Part shown: positions 11,268 to 22,272 of the stretch, piece by piece
Position numbering within the stretch: position 1 is the first letter of the stretch
Layout of the letters: each line of letters starts with the position of its first letter
Origin: Marsupella aquatica
Lineage: Eukaryota; Marchantiophyta
Assembly (NCBI GenBank): GCA_973895155.1
Contig: OZ316898.1
Coordinates: 10,974,001-11,038,000, forward strand
Direction: 5' to 3'
DNA length: 64,000 nucleotides
Position numbers and translations under genes: made by a program
Notes under the pieces: generated by a model
Told to the model about the DNA's origin: nothing
The model's input: only the letters and a program-made list of their open reading frames with translations
The model's database searches: none

Positions 11268-12168
11268 TCAATTGTCTCCCAAATGAAGTATAGGAAGTTG
11301 TTTCGTAATGAAAGCTTCATGAACTTGTTTGGCTTCTTTGTAAACTCCAAGAAAATCATAGTTGCTGCAGGTGTCATGATACACATTAGGATACTTTGAG
11401 AGGTATAGGTCAGAACTAGACATTCTACTCACAAGTAGGCTTACTTCATACAAACTGTCAGTGAAATATCTCTTGAAAGCTGTGAGAGTCTCTTTTGGTA
11501 CTCCATTCCATAAGGTCTGTCTATCAATGGTGGAAAAAGTAACTATGGCAACAACTGAAATATCTCTTGAAAGCTGTGAGAGTCTCTTTTGGTACTCCAT
11601 TCCATAAGGTCTGTCTATCAATGGTGGAAAAAGGAACTATGGCAACAACTGGTTCACTGGGATACCTAGTTTTGGTTAAGTCTAAGGATTTATTGCTCTG
11701 CTGGAAAAATGTTTGCATAAAACTCAATGAGTAGGCTGGTAAATTGCCCATAACAGCAGGTAGTATATCTGGAGTTTCTACTTCTAGGTCTCCATGCAAA
11801 ATCATCACAGCCAGAATAGGTCTGTAGGGTTCACCATTTGCCCATATCTGATAGAATCTACCTAGGGTGGTTATGAGAGGTGCAAAATGAATAAGTTTAA
11901 AGATATAGAGACACTCCCTTTTCTTCTAGTAATAATACCTCCAGAATTCCCTCACAGGTGAAAGTTGAGCTTCAAATGCATTACTGAACTCTGCATATTG
12001 TGTCACAATATCTTTAGTTGGCAATGGATTCACAACGATAGTGTAGACTGGTGTAGGTTCAACTTCAAGTTCTGGTGTCTGCATCAAATGATTTGCTGGT
12101 GCTTCTTGTTGTTCCCCTAGAACAATTTGACTGCTTGAGGTAGTAAGACCTTGTGGAGTTCTGTCCAA
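11268..12168 (-). pseudogene. Unrecognised pseudogene broken by a nonsense codon and a 94-bp duplication
   Basis: On the minus strand, coding sequence runs from about 12168. It starts MDRTPQGLTTSSSQIVLGEQ, reaches PVREFWRYYY and an in-frame TAG (11926-11928). It stays in the same frame through RFYQIWANGEPYRPILAVM and WNGVPKETLTAFKRYF. There a 94-bp tandem duplication (not a multiple of three) shifts the frame. Beyond the second copy the frame continues with TDSLYEVSLLVSRMSSS to the stop at 11268. Removing one copy in thought restores a single reading frame, so this was a protein of about 270 residues or more. I do not recognise the family. The surroundings (LINE and Harbinger) suggest a transposon-carried or captured gene. 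Confidence 0.55.
11462..11649. repeat. Two-copy tandem duplication, 94-bp unit
   Basis: TGAAATATCTCTTGAAAGC starts at 11462 and again at 11556. The copies differ at about one base (GTAACT versus GGAACT). The duplication disrupts the minus-strand pseudogene around it and must therefore be recent. Confidence 0.95.
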
Positions 12169-12480
12169 TACTTCTATAATTGTGTAGGAATCTTCAAGAA
12201 TTCATGGAAATAGTATCACAGCTTGGATGAAGTTGAAACTTGTTTGAGATGGTTGCAAATATATCATGGAAGCTCTCATTCAAATTTCCGGTCATTCTGA
12301 GTTCGGAAAGGTCTTCTTATGATTCCCAAATAGTCAGAATTTGTTTGTAGAAACTTTGCCTTAGGCACTTAGCGCAAGGGCGCATTGCGGTAATGTTTTA
12401 ATGTTGTGTACTATAGTTCCCCTACTTTTTAGAGGGTCAACTTAAAAGGGTTCTGATGTCCTAAATGGTTTCTAACCTTA
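12169..12480. other. Flank of the Harbinger element
   Basis: No gene seen. Ends in the left copy of the TTA target-site duplication (12478-12480). Confidence 0.4.
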
Positions 12481-12835
12481 GAGCATCCGCACCGGACCGC
12501 CATTCAAGGTGCCCAGCAGTGAAAATGCCGGGATTCCTTTGGGAATCCACTTTTGGACTCCCCACCGGAACACAACAGGGTTCCGCTAACACCCAGGGCC
12601 CGCCGAAACTCGCTCCCGCCACACCACTTCTGCCCTACAGTAGCGGCCCTGGCTTTGCCCGCCAACAGACCTCCTGTTTGGCTGAATGGTCAAGATTGAA
12701 GGTCGCAACTGGATCTGACGGATGGAAGGAGGCAATGCTAGGCCCAAAATCTGTGAACACATTTGATGATGACAGAATTTCTGCCCGAGCTCCTTGTGGT
12801 GCTACAGTTTTTGGGGCTGTCGTCGCGGGATCACC

Positions 12836-13701
12836 ATGGCTGGAACCAATGCTCGGGGGAAAAATTTTGCTAATGCAGAGTTGAAGCAAGTGTGCATGTC
12901 CTGGGTGAACATTTCCGAGGACCCCATTGTAGGCGCAGGGCAGAAAATGCAACATTTTGGGATTGTGTTGCTGCTCACTACAACCATCACCGACCGAAGG
13001 GGACTCAAGAGAGGGGAGCGAGATCATTGGAAAGCAAGTGGCAGGACTTGAAACGTGATGTTGCAAATTTTTTGGGTGTATATAGTGCAGTAGAGGACCT
13101 GAGGTTGTCGGGAGCAAATCAGGAGGACACTCTACAGAAAGCTCTGGAATTATATCAACAAAAGAATGCAAAGGGGAAGGAATTTGCCTTCATAGACTGC
13201 TGGTACATGCTCAAAGACTGCCCTCGATTTTCGCAGACAGTGGAGGACATGGCATCCAAGGGGAAGGGCAAATCTCAGAGCAAGGGGAAGAGTGGGCTGC
13301 CAGACAAATCAAATGTGCCTCCAACACCACATTCACCAACAAAAATCATTAACCAGCATGGTGGAGGTCTCTCAATAGTAGATGGAGTGGAATTCAGCTC
13401 AAATTCACAGCAGAGGCCGATTGGCAACAAGTCTGCCAAGAGGCTTAAGTCTGAGGAGTGCTCTTTTTGCATTGCAGCTTATGCTCAACGGGATATGGCA
13501 GCCGCCAATGCCAAACGAATGAAGATATTGGAGGATCAGAGCCTACACAACCTGTTTAGTATGAGAGCTGCAGATGTAGACGACGAATGCAAGGAATTCT
13601 TTCGAGCTTGTAGAGCCCAAGAGCTTACCAAATTCGCACAGAGAATTGAACAGGAAGAGGCTGAGGCTGCTAGAGCTAGTACTAGACGCTTGGGGGGTTA
13701 A
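12836..13701 (+). pseudogene. Harbinger Myb/SANT-like accessory protein, frameshifted
   Basis: Starts MAGTNARGKNFANAELKQVC and runs through SEDPIVGAGQK in one frame. From about 12950 the coding continues one frame over as ATFWDCVAAHYNHHRPKG, then RSLESKWQDLKRDVANFLGVY. This is the trihelix/Myb-like DNA-binding domain of the Harbinger second protein (about 80-100 residues), which in active elements carries the transposase to the ends and the nucleus. A one-base deletion (or two-base insertion) near 12950 separates the halves. The remaining part, to the stop at 13699-13701, is Lys/Ser-rich and then helical (IEQEEAEAARAS). Confidence 0.82.
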
Positions 13702-13942
13702 CTAAGTGTATATTTTGGGATACCACGTGCGATCCTAGCCTAATATAAATAGACCTATTTTATAAAGAAAATATTCCAAGAATATTCTCTATTTTCAATA
13801 TTAATAACCTATTTTACTTTATAAAGGGTATATATTAAAGAATATTCTATAAACATGAGTTTATAATACCTTCTTTTGCCTCCTACGCAATGTCAACCTA
13901 TCCTATGTACTACGTCCTATCCTAGGACTGGACTAGTACGTC

Positions 13943-13981
13943 CTATCCTATGTACTAGGACTGGACTAGTACATAGGATAG
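13943..13981. repeat. Perfect 16-bp hairpin between the convergent transposon genes
   Basis: CTATCCTATGTACTAG (13943-13958), a 7-nt spacer, and its exact reverse complement (13966-13981). A partial extra copy of the same words lies just upstream (13900-13942). It sits in the gap where the two convergent Harbinger transcripts would end. Confidence 0.9.
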
Positions 13982-14376
13982 TCAACCCCCCGAGACTAGA
14001 CGTAGTACATCAAGTTCCTCCCAGGAGGTGCCAATTAGTGAGCAGCCTGTTGTTCCAGAATTAGTCCAGACTCCAGAAGCCACTGGCCCTGCTGGTAACG
14101 AGAATTTCTTCATGAGTCAACTGGAAGTGGAACAAGCATTAGGGAAGGGAAGTCCAATTGAGTAAGATCCAGGACATTTCGTAGCTCATAGCTCAATTTT
14201 CCACTGCAGATTAACTAATGTGTCTGTCCAATTTTGGAAGTTTAGACCAAATTTCAGAATTCACATTGTACATGCAGAAATGAGATCAGAATTTGCTCAG
14301 AGAATTGTGAAATTGTGATGTTGTGTCCATTTGAATTCAACTCTGTATGTACAATCTCTGGTGTTGAACTAAATCA

Positions 14377-15657
14377 CTACATCTGTCCAACATAATCGAA
14401 TCGATGACCTCTACCTTTGAGAGCCCACAAATGCTCAACTAGATCATTTTGCAGCATGTAGTGAGTGTCTGAATCCTCAATGACTCGAGTTGCAGCCAAG
14501 TACTCTTTCCAGTCACTAGTTGTGAGTCTCTCTCCTTGCCTATTGCTTCCTTGCTGCTGTTCCCATTCTTGTGGCAAATTCTCTAGTCGCTCATCATTTA
14601 TTATCATATTATGTAAAATTACACAAGCAAGAAGGATGTCTTTGATCACAGCCTGGTTGTGAATCCTCACAGGATTCCGAATAATGCTAAAACGAGCTTG
14701 CAACACACCAAAAGCTCTCTCCACGTCCTTCCGTGCACCTTCTTGGCATTTGGCAAACCACTTTCTGGCTTCACCCTGTGGCAATGCTATTTTCTGAACA
14801 AAAATTGACCAATCTGGGTAGATACCGTCAGTGAGGAGATAATATCTGTCATACTGAGACCCATTCACAGTAAATTTGAGCTCATGAGCCTGACTTCTTA
14901 GCAAATTGTTCACCAATGGGGACCTGTCCAAAACGTTCAGATCATTGTTGCCTCCAAGAAGGCCAAAATATGCATGCCAGATCCATAAGGACTGGTCAGC
15001 AACTGCTTCCAACACAATGGATTTCTATCTGTCCTTGTTTGTAAAGAGCCATGCAACAGGGCAATTTTTCCAGACATAATGCATGCAATCTAATGAAGCA
15101 AACATACCCGGGAATCCTCTCCCCTCATTGATTTCCAGTTGTCTCTCCATGTCTTCCTTGGTAGGCTGCCTCAAGTATTTTTCCTGAAAAACCTCTTGAA
15201 TGGCTCTGCAGAATCTCTTCAGAGAATCCATAGCTGTGGTTTCTCCAATGCGGCAATACTCATCCATGGCATCTGCTGAAACACCAAGTGAAAGCTGTCT
15301 CAGTGCTGTTGTAACTTTCTGAATTGAAGATAGGCCCTTCACTCCAGCAGCATCCCGTTTTTGGACAAAATAATCGTCAGCTTCACACACTGCATCATGG
15401 ATTTTCCAGAAAAGATGTCTTCTCATTCTATATCGCCTTCTGAATTGAGCATCTGTGTACACTGGATTCTCTCAAAAATAGTCCTTCCAAATTCTCTCAT
15501 GCCCAAGCTCTTTGTCTTGATCAATGTTCTTGCTTTTTCCAGGCAATGATCCACCTTGTTTCTTCCTATTGTGTCGTCTGTAGAACTCCATGAGAGCGAA
15601 AGGTCCAGAAATAGTGGTGTGCTCCCACCACGTCTGTTCCTGATCCAGCTCTTTCAA
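14377..15657 (-). pseudogene. Harbinger DDE transposase with two in-frame stops
   Basis: One continuous minus-strand frame covers the transposase except for TGA at 15472-15474 (between RIWKDYF and ENPVYTDAQF) and TAG at 15025-15027 (between FTNKDR and KSIVLEAVADQ). The DDE_Tnp_4 catalytic residues are visible: Asp in SLDCMHYVWKNCP, Asp in NNDLNVLDRSP and Glu in RKDVERAFGVLQARF. The last is followed by the family's AVIKDILLACVILHNMIIN. No ATG is seen at the upstream end, so the first residues or an upstream exon are missing or out of view. The function in an intact element is cut-and-paste at TTA sites. Base substitutions alone explain the two stops. Confidence 0.9.
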
Positions 15658-16119
15658 TTCATCTCAAATTTGCTGATTCAATTGAGCCCGCCACTCGTCA
15701 TGAGAGGTCATTATCTCCAAGCAATGCTGCAAATGCGACTAGTCGATCGTAGCCCTAATTTACCCCCTTTCTCGTGCAATCTTTGGAGCAATGGAGGCTG
15801 CGCGCTACTCCGCCCCTCTCGAATTGAGCTATGGTGGCCAGGCCTCGGTTGAACCTGTGGAGGTATGGCCTCGATTGAAGGTCCGCAACTATGGTGGTCG
15901 AGTCTCATCAGTCGCGGGCCTTGCGTTCTGTCCTTGGAGTGTCGAGTTGGGTTCCTGTGATTGTATGGCCGCAGCACCCGAAAATGGCGGCCAAATTTAG
16001 CGGGATGGGTGGGGGCCCCGTCGAGCCGGCTATACTGTCTGGGCGAGTGAGTGCCCAACAGCCTTGCTAATCTTGCCTATAGCGGGCCATTTTTGGCCGC
16101 ATGGGTGTGGATGCTCTTA

Positions 16120-17228
16120 TAGGGTTGTTTCCTATACAACTATAAAGTAATAAAAATTGCTAAATAGTTCATTGAACTTATAGTGACTTAACTAAAAATG
16201 TTCAAAATTTCAAAATTTTGAGGTAATTTTTGTATTTTGACATTTGCGCCTTACTACATACTTCTCATTGCTTGATATATTCACTCTAGAGGGGCACTTA
16301 CATAGTTCAATATATCCACTCTAGAGGGACATTCACATAGTTTGTGCTCTAAATTTGGAGCACAATCAATCCGTCTTTGGTGGATAAAAGTTGTTATTCT
16401 TTTGTAAGATATCACACCCGGAACTTCAAAAGACTCTTAATCTTGAACGCAATAAAAATCATGGTCTGGTGGCTGATCCTTTTGCCAGTCCGTAACTCTG
16501 CTTGATTCCTATTCCATGAAATAGAAATTGGAGCGACACACTGATTGACATGAAGTAGACCAATCAACTTGTGGCCATCAATATTGGCGTATCCATGCTG
16601 ACGACAGCGGATGATCCAAGCTTGTTGTGAGCAAAGTTGGTGTAGGCAAGTTTGTTTTGCCCCATAGTTTGGCCATAACTGAACTGCTAAAGCTTGGGCA
16701 GTGCATCAGATACTTTGGAAAAAGTACAAGCTCCTTCACTCAGATTGAAAATGTCCCTATCTTCTTGCAAGAAGTGATTACGACTTATACAATGAAAGAC
16801 TGCAAAATCAGGATCAACAGCAAGGACGTATCTTGTTGGCATGAGCCCAATACTGCAAATTTGAATTATTACTTGACCTTTTGGTAGTGCACTGAGTGTT
16901 GCCTTGCTGATCCTCATCAGTACGTCCCTGTCCCAGTAAAGTACTAATCTCTAGCATATCACCTGACACCTATTTCTTGTGTCCCTCATCATGTACGGAC
17001 TTAGGCTTTCCATTTGAAACATTCAGAGTGTCCACAGACTTTTGATTGTTTAGCAGAAACTATTTGCAAAACTTTCTCATGTGTTGTTCCAGCTTCAAGT
17101 ACAAACTCCACTCTGCCACAGAAAGGTAAAGTGAAAAGAAGTTTGTTCCCCGGTTTGTTCACGACTTGAGAGAAATTAAGTGATTTACTAGCATACTCAA
17201 TTTATATGCATGCCTTGCCACTTTGTAA
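16120..17228. other. Intergenic stretch
   Basis: No supported gene. A minus-strand open frame around 16687-16917 (LPKGQVIIQICSIGLMPTRY and onward) is protein-like but unrecognised, and could be a transposon fragment. Confidence 0.35.
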
Positions 17229-17443
17229 CAAAGTGCATATCAGGCCCTCAACACCTATTTCTTTGAAAGAGAACGTGGTAAACAAATGAAGGGTAGTCAG
17301 TGTGCTATTGTCCACCTAGTGAAAGCTAGGCCAAGTTACAAAGTGCATATCAGGCCCTCAGCATCTATTTCTTTGAAAGAGAACGTGGTAAACGAATGAA
17401 GGGTAGTCAGTGTGCTATTGTCCACCTAGTGAAAGCTAGGCCA
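17229..17443. repeat. Two-copy tandem duplication, 110-bp unit
   Basis: ACAAAGTGCATATCAGGCCC starts at 17229 and again at 17339. The copies are nearly identical. Confidence 0.93.
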
Positions 17444-17676
17444 TGTTGAGGAATGAAACAACAGCAGGAATCTGTCCTACAATAAATGTTGAGATATTGA
17501 AAAAGTCTCCGATGAAGTAGTCGGAATGGCTGTGATGTGAACTAATACACAAAAGAGTATGAATGATATATATCTGCAAGCTACTCAAAGTGGAGCCATT
17601 TGATTAGGATCTTCTTCTCCTCAATGTCCAGACTCTTTTGTTCAAACTGTAGTGCTTTTATGGCCAGGAAAAAAGT

Positions 17677-17816
17677 GCTATGGGTTACCAACTTATGAAC
17701 CCCATAAGGGTGGTAAAAAATTGCTATGGGCTACCAAATTATGTGTCCCATAAGGGTGGTAGAAACAAGGTCAACTTTTGCTATGGGCTACCAATTATGT
17801 ACCCCATAACGGTGGT
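17677..17816. repeat. Three-copy degenerate repeat (46-57 bp spacing)
   Basis: The block GCTATGGGYTACCAA...CCCATAA(G/C)GGTGG occurs at 17677, 17723 and 17780. Confidence 0.88.
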
Positions 17817-17847
17817 GGGTTAAAAAATAAGGACAACTTTGCTTACA

Positions 17848-18050
17848 GGAGAACTTTGACACCACTATTGAAACTGCTTTACAACAAACCCTGGACAGAC
17901 CATATCTTTTTACGACTAGTGTACTTTCCCATGTGGGCTGGCCGACTTTGCATATGGGAGAACTTTGACACCACTATTGAAACTGCTCAATGACAAACCC
18001 TAGATGGACCATATCTTTTACAGACTAGTGTACTTTCCCTTGTGGGCCCA
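17848..18050. repeat. Two-copy tandem duplication, 109-bp unit
   Basis: GGAGAACTTTGACACCACTA begins at 17848 and 17957. The second copy also keeps the downstream words CCATATCTTTTA and GACTAGTGTACTTTCCC. Confidence 0.9.
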
Positions 18051-18065
18051 GGATAAAATTAGTTA

Positions 18066-18711
18066 TGAGACCCCCTATTAGCAAACTTGGAAAAACCACG
18101 CATTAACAGTAGAGCAAAGCGGAAGAAGTGGAAGAGCTCTCACCTTTCACTTGTAACAGAGTAATTCTGGTTGAGCAAAGACTCGTAAATTGTTGCAACT
18201 GAGGGAAGAGTAGCGAGCCTGCCTGAGGCGGAGTTAAGGCTTCCGAGCTGGAGCTGTCGCACCCTCTGAACTGAGGCTCGGCGGAGCAAGTCTACTAGAG
18301 GCGGGGCGGAGGCTTCGTAGTCTCAGGCTGGAGGCGTAGCGTTCTAACCACAGAGCCGATGCGTACATGGTTTCCCTCCACCAAGAGGAAGTGGGGCAGT
18401 CAGTGATCAGTGCAATGTCACAGTGTCACAAACAACTTCCTCAGACGATGACAAAACTGTCACCCCGTTGCACATTCATCATAAGTGCACTTCGTCTGCC
18501 CGGATTGTAGCTTGTGGAAGTGATGCTGAAGGTTTTCATTCAGTTGCGAAATTGGCCCTGCAATATTTGCAAGGTTTGGACATGTAGTACTTGAAAGATG
18601 TGGATACTTCTTGCCTACCGTGGAATACCTTGGAAACAGCGTTTGCCGACTCTCTGTGGGGATCCGTGATTTGTCTTTGTCAAAAGCCTTCAATACAGCC
18701 TACTCATCCTA
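18066..18711. other. Intergenic stretch with GC-rich block
   Basis: A GC-rich block at 18190-18350 contains repeated GAGGCGGRG / GGAGGCTTCG words. At its right end, on the minus strand, GGCTCTGTGGTTAGAACGC (about 18337-18355) resembles a tRNA A box, but no B box follows. Open frames around 18460-18780 exist in more than one frame and none is convincing. Confidence 0.35.
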
Positions 18712-18995
18712 TGGCTTTCAGAGTACTCTCGAGGGCCCGGACAGTGAAAAAGTTGAAGGGATGTCTGGGAAATTCTATTCAAGCAGGCTCTAAGTCAGCT
18801 GAGGATGTGGCGTCGTTGTTGGGAGTATTGCTATCCACCGCTACATTACTTACAGAACACGATAAAAGATGGAGAAAGACGCTGGATACGGTTGTGAATT
18901 CTGCTTCTGGGGCCCTTATGGAAGCTGTTGATTTTCTCGAGGAAGTAGATCCAGAGACATACGGAGATGTTTGTCAATTAGTTCGGGACTATTGA
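18712..18995 (+). CDS. Unrecognised small protein, possible gene or gene fragment
   Basis: The frame starting MAFRVLSRARTVKKLKGCLG and ending PETYGDVCQLVRDY has 94 residues. The middle, AEDVASLLGVLLSTATLL, is helical, and DFLEEVDPETYGDV is acidic. Codon structure looks genuine in the second half. In the first half a second frame (LSKAFNTAYSSYGFQSTLEG) is just as protein-like. So this may be the last exon of a spliced gene, or a frameshifted relic. Family unknown. Confidence 0.35.
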
Positions 18996-19437
18996 AATCC
19001 CACCATAATTAGTTGTTAAGAGTTTAGTGTTTTAAGCATGCAAATTATATTTATCTGGACCGTTAAGTTTCCTAATTCCCTGAAAGTACGTACTTCTCAT
19101 GATGTGTGGGGGATCATGAAAATTGATAATAAATTTCTGGCAGATGTTGTCTTATTGATCTGGACAGACATGTTTCCTAGTTCCTTAAATGTATATTCCA
19201 CGATGTTGAGGGAGCTTGAAAATTGATGACGGATTCATGGGAGATAGACAGTGAGGTTCTCCTACAGTAACAATATTGACAAAAACGAAGTCAGTGGCAT
19301 ATATCTTGGCTTTGAGAAATGAAATCTGAGAAAATTTCTTCGAGTTAGTGACGCGGCCATTCATTTATCTCAAAGACACTTGAATGCTTGAAAGCTATTG
19401 GAATTGGTGGTACCCTTGGACCTAGCTTGTATCAGTT
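18996..19437. other. Intergenic stretch
   Basis: No gene seen. Around 19060-19220 a diverged local duplication is visible (ATCTGGACCGTTAAGTTTCC / ATCTGGACAGACATGTTTCC). Confidence 0.4.
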
Positions 19438-19620
19438 TCACAAACTAACTAATAGTGAGTTTCCATCAACAAAAAATAGACTTCTCCGGGGGAGAAGGTT
19501 TTGCTCTGAGCTGTTGCTGACCAATTCTGCTAGGACATCACTTGAAATTCTACCCTGCGAATCGTCCTCCTCAAATCCAATGCAAGCATATGCTTGCTTT
19601 CTAATGACTAAAAGACCTTT
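19438..19620 (-). other. Unrecognised minus-strand open frame
   Basis: The frame reads KQAYACIGFEEDDSQGRISS and continues to VDGNSLLVSL before a stop at 19438. It is protein-like, with an acidic stretch, but I could not link it to other exons or a family. Confidence 0.22.
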
Positions 19621-21900
19621 ATGATGTTTAGTGATGAAACTGACGTACCTGATGACATTGGAAGGACTAATTGTCAAAAAAATTATGTCAGATCTGATCA
19701 TGGTAATTGCGCGTCTGCTTGCGTCCACAGGACGCCACTAGCACATTTGCCTCAATTCTGGACGATACATCGCGGCATCCTACCTTATTTTTCAAGTAAC
19801 TAAAACAATTTAGCAGCACTGACGCCAATGTAGAGGAGTAAGCGCAACTGGAAACATGTCGGGGCACCTTACTCTAAGCCATTTACTCCATGATGACATT
19901 CATTTGAAGGTATGCTTGATGGGTGGCACACGTTTGACTTCGAGTACGAATTGTCTACCGTAACTTTATGTAGGATTGGAGTCCCATGATGAGTAAGGGA
20001 CTTTCTTCTGAGAACGTCGGGATAATTTGAGCAAGAGACTGTCCGCCACTTTCGTCGCAGGATGGTTGCACATGTAACCTAAGGACATGAAAGCTTCCTT
20101 CCCAATGAAAGGTTTACAGGCATAAGTCGTACTCAAGGTCAAACTGTGTGCGTAAAAACTAGGAAGGTGATCATATTGTCATGGGTAATTCTGTACATCC
20201 GCCGATACATCTCAAACTTATGGATCATTCCAGGAGAATTGACCCAGTGAATAGTTTGGAATCAAATTCAGGTTTGTTGTCGAAAGAAGCGCAAGTGGCA
20301 ACTTGCAATGATCATCGCATGAATGCATTCCTTTCTCAGTACGAGCATAAGCGTTGGACTGTAAGAAAGACTATAAGCTTGAGAAGATCCCAACGGTGGA
20401 CTAGATTTACCTGAAGGGTTTTTCATGGTCCATTTGGATTCTGTTTTGCAAGGCAGGGAGGCTCTAAGGTGGACGCAAGAAAGATGCGTGCTTACATGAA
20501 AATTGCGCATGGGAGTCTCTAAGATGGACGCGAGAAAGATGAGTGCTTACATACGTAAATACTTTCCTGACTTTTCTTTTTGTATTCCTGACTTTTCTTT
20601 TTGTATTTTTCAATGCATTAATTCTCCATAATACACCCCTTTTTCTACGAGTGGATTATACAAAACATCATAAATATAGTAAAAATAAAAATTAAATATA
20701 GTTTTACCATATAAGACAAAATAATTTATTTTATTCAAGATCCCAAGATGATAACCAAATCTTATATGATGATAGTAACAAAATATCTATGAATAAAATC
20801 TAATATAATTAAAGAACATATATTTTTGGCCAATTCCATAACAACCATTTCTTGGATGACCCGTTTATTTTAATTTTCTATTTCAGGGATTCACTTTTTC
20901 TTGTTTGTTACCAAAAAGTCACTCAAGTTTTTCCGTACATTAATGTCCTAGTTACAAGGGTTAGAGGGCATTATATCCCACAATGCTTTCTAACCAGGAC
21001 ATTATCCTATTCAAATTGTGTGTAAGTGATATCGGTCACATCTTTTTGCAGTAATACTCCATATAAAAACATATCACACCAACAAATAATGTCTGCACAT
21101 AGTGCAATGCGAAGAAACACAAACTTAAAAAAAAATTGAACTCTTACAACCTTTGTAACATGTTCTATCAAAAGGTAGGGTATATAGAGTTGGTGACAGC
21201 TGTTGTGAGACAAGCCACAAAAGTCCCATTGTCGAGGGCCTCCCCTTCCACCTAGTATCTAGAAGCCGTGCGCTGAATCAAGCATTGCTTGCGAGACCTT
21301 CAATTCGTAGGGACGACACTGGCGCAAAAAGTGGAGACTGAGCTTGTCAGGTTGTCTCTATTGGAACTAATAGGGTCTTCCTGTATTAGTCACTCATAAG
21401 GAGGCTACGGCTAGCTTATCTCAACTGACTCTACATTCGGCGCCCCCTCCTTGTTTAGCTGTACTGCCACCTAAGTTGTTGATCTTAGGTTAGCATAGCT
21501 CTACCATTGATTCAGGTTCCTTGCTCTCACTCTTGCTCACTACTTATAGTACTCACTCTGTCTCGTTCCATGTAGCAACAGATAGTTGTTACCAACAATC
21601 TCAGCATTCATCGAGTTTCAACAATATCGTGGTCTTATCGCATTGACACCTACCATCAATCAAGGTTCTCATCTCCTTCTCAAAGAAAAACTGCTGAAAC
21701 AGCTTAATTAGTGAACGTAAGTAGCATCTCCCCTCTCTCTTCAATGCCCAAAGCCTCCTTCCCATATTACTAAGAACTTTGTTTACAGGGTAAATGTTGA
21801 CGTCGGGAGATCAAAGGTGTTTTGGGTGATGTCAGGCTAACCTTGGGAGGTTGACGATGTGTGGAGTGATGTTAGGTGCATTGGTGTCACGTTCATCCCA
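19621..21900. other. Intergenic stretch, AT-rich in the middle
   Basis: No gene seen. It contains a 55-bp two-copy tandem duplication (20456 and 20511; GGGAG-CTCTAAG-TGGACGC). It also has a 22-bp direct repeat, TTCCTGACTTTTCTTTTTGT, at about 20569 and 20586. An AT-rich tract runs from 20640 to 20830. Confidence 0.45.
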
Positions 21901-22272
21901 CTAGCTTGATTCCCCTATAGCTTCTTCGACCAGAAGAGTGGGGTCGTTTGGTCCCTGTCTATGTCCCAATGAAATCAATAGATCATCGTTTGCAAATCTT
22001 ATGCGTCTATTTTTCTCTGCCAACGTCTTGTTCACATCTATCAATCTTGCGTTCTCCAATTGGACATGAATCAATTTCTTCTGATACATTCCCAATCTGG
22101 ATGCAGATTGGGCTAGGAAGTCAAATTGGTAGAGCAATAAGAGATTACAAGTTGAGTTATAAAACTCCATGAGTCTTTGTGCATCCTGCGCCATATTGTG
22201 AAGAGGACAAGCTTCAGTATTACACTTCATTACAAAAAGATCGGACAAAAAATCTGCTGCAGTGTCCGACAT
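21901..22272 (-). CDS. Unrecognised 123-residue protein with C-terminal coiled coil
   Basis: Single open frame, MSDTAADFLSDLFVMKCNTE to ANDDLLISLGHRQGPNDPTL and a stop at 21901. The segment from HVQLENARLIDVNKTLAEKN on has the heptad character of a coiled coil. An in-frame ATG further upstream (22380) would add 36 residues of poor quality, so I prefer the downstream start. A TATATATA word lies at about 22429-22436 on the upstream side. The family is unknown. It could be a small gene, an exon, or part of a retroelement in this repeat-rich region. Confidence 0.42.
   Translation of the reverse strand: MSDTAADFLSDLFVMKCNTEACPLHNMAQDAQRLMEFYNSTCNLLLLYQFDFLAQSASRLGMYQKKLIHVQLENARLIDVNKTLAEKNRRIRFANDDLLISLGHRQGPNDPTLLVEEAIGESS

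Larger units (their letters stand above)
12481..16116. mobile_element. PIF/Harbinger DNA transposon, complete ends, inactivated
   Basis: The left end GAGCATCCGCACCGG matches, inverted, the right end at 16116 (GAGCATCCACACCCA when reverse-complemented). Both are flanked by TTA (12478-12480 and 16117-16119), the 3-bp target preference of the PIF/Harbinger superfamily. Length is 3636 bp. It carries the two typical genes, a Myb/SANT-like protein (+) and a DDE transposase (-), arranged tail to tail. Both are broken, so this copy cannot act by itself. Moderately intact termini could still be mobilised by a relative (inference). Confidence 0.93.

Noticed and set aside
12465-12884. 139-residue plus-strand open frame at the left Harbinger end
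   Set aside because: It runs across the terminal inverted repeat and overlaps the Myb-like start in another frame; composition is not protein-like.
17229-18050. CRISPR-like regular repeats
   Set aside because: Only two or three copies of long units without unique spacers, in a plant nuclear genome; they are tandem duplications.
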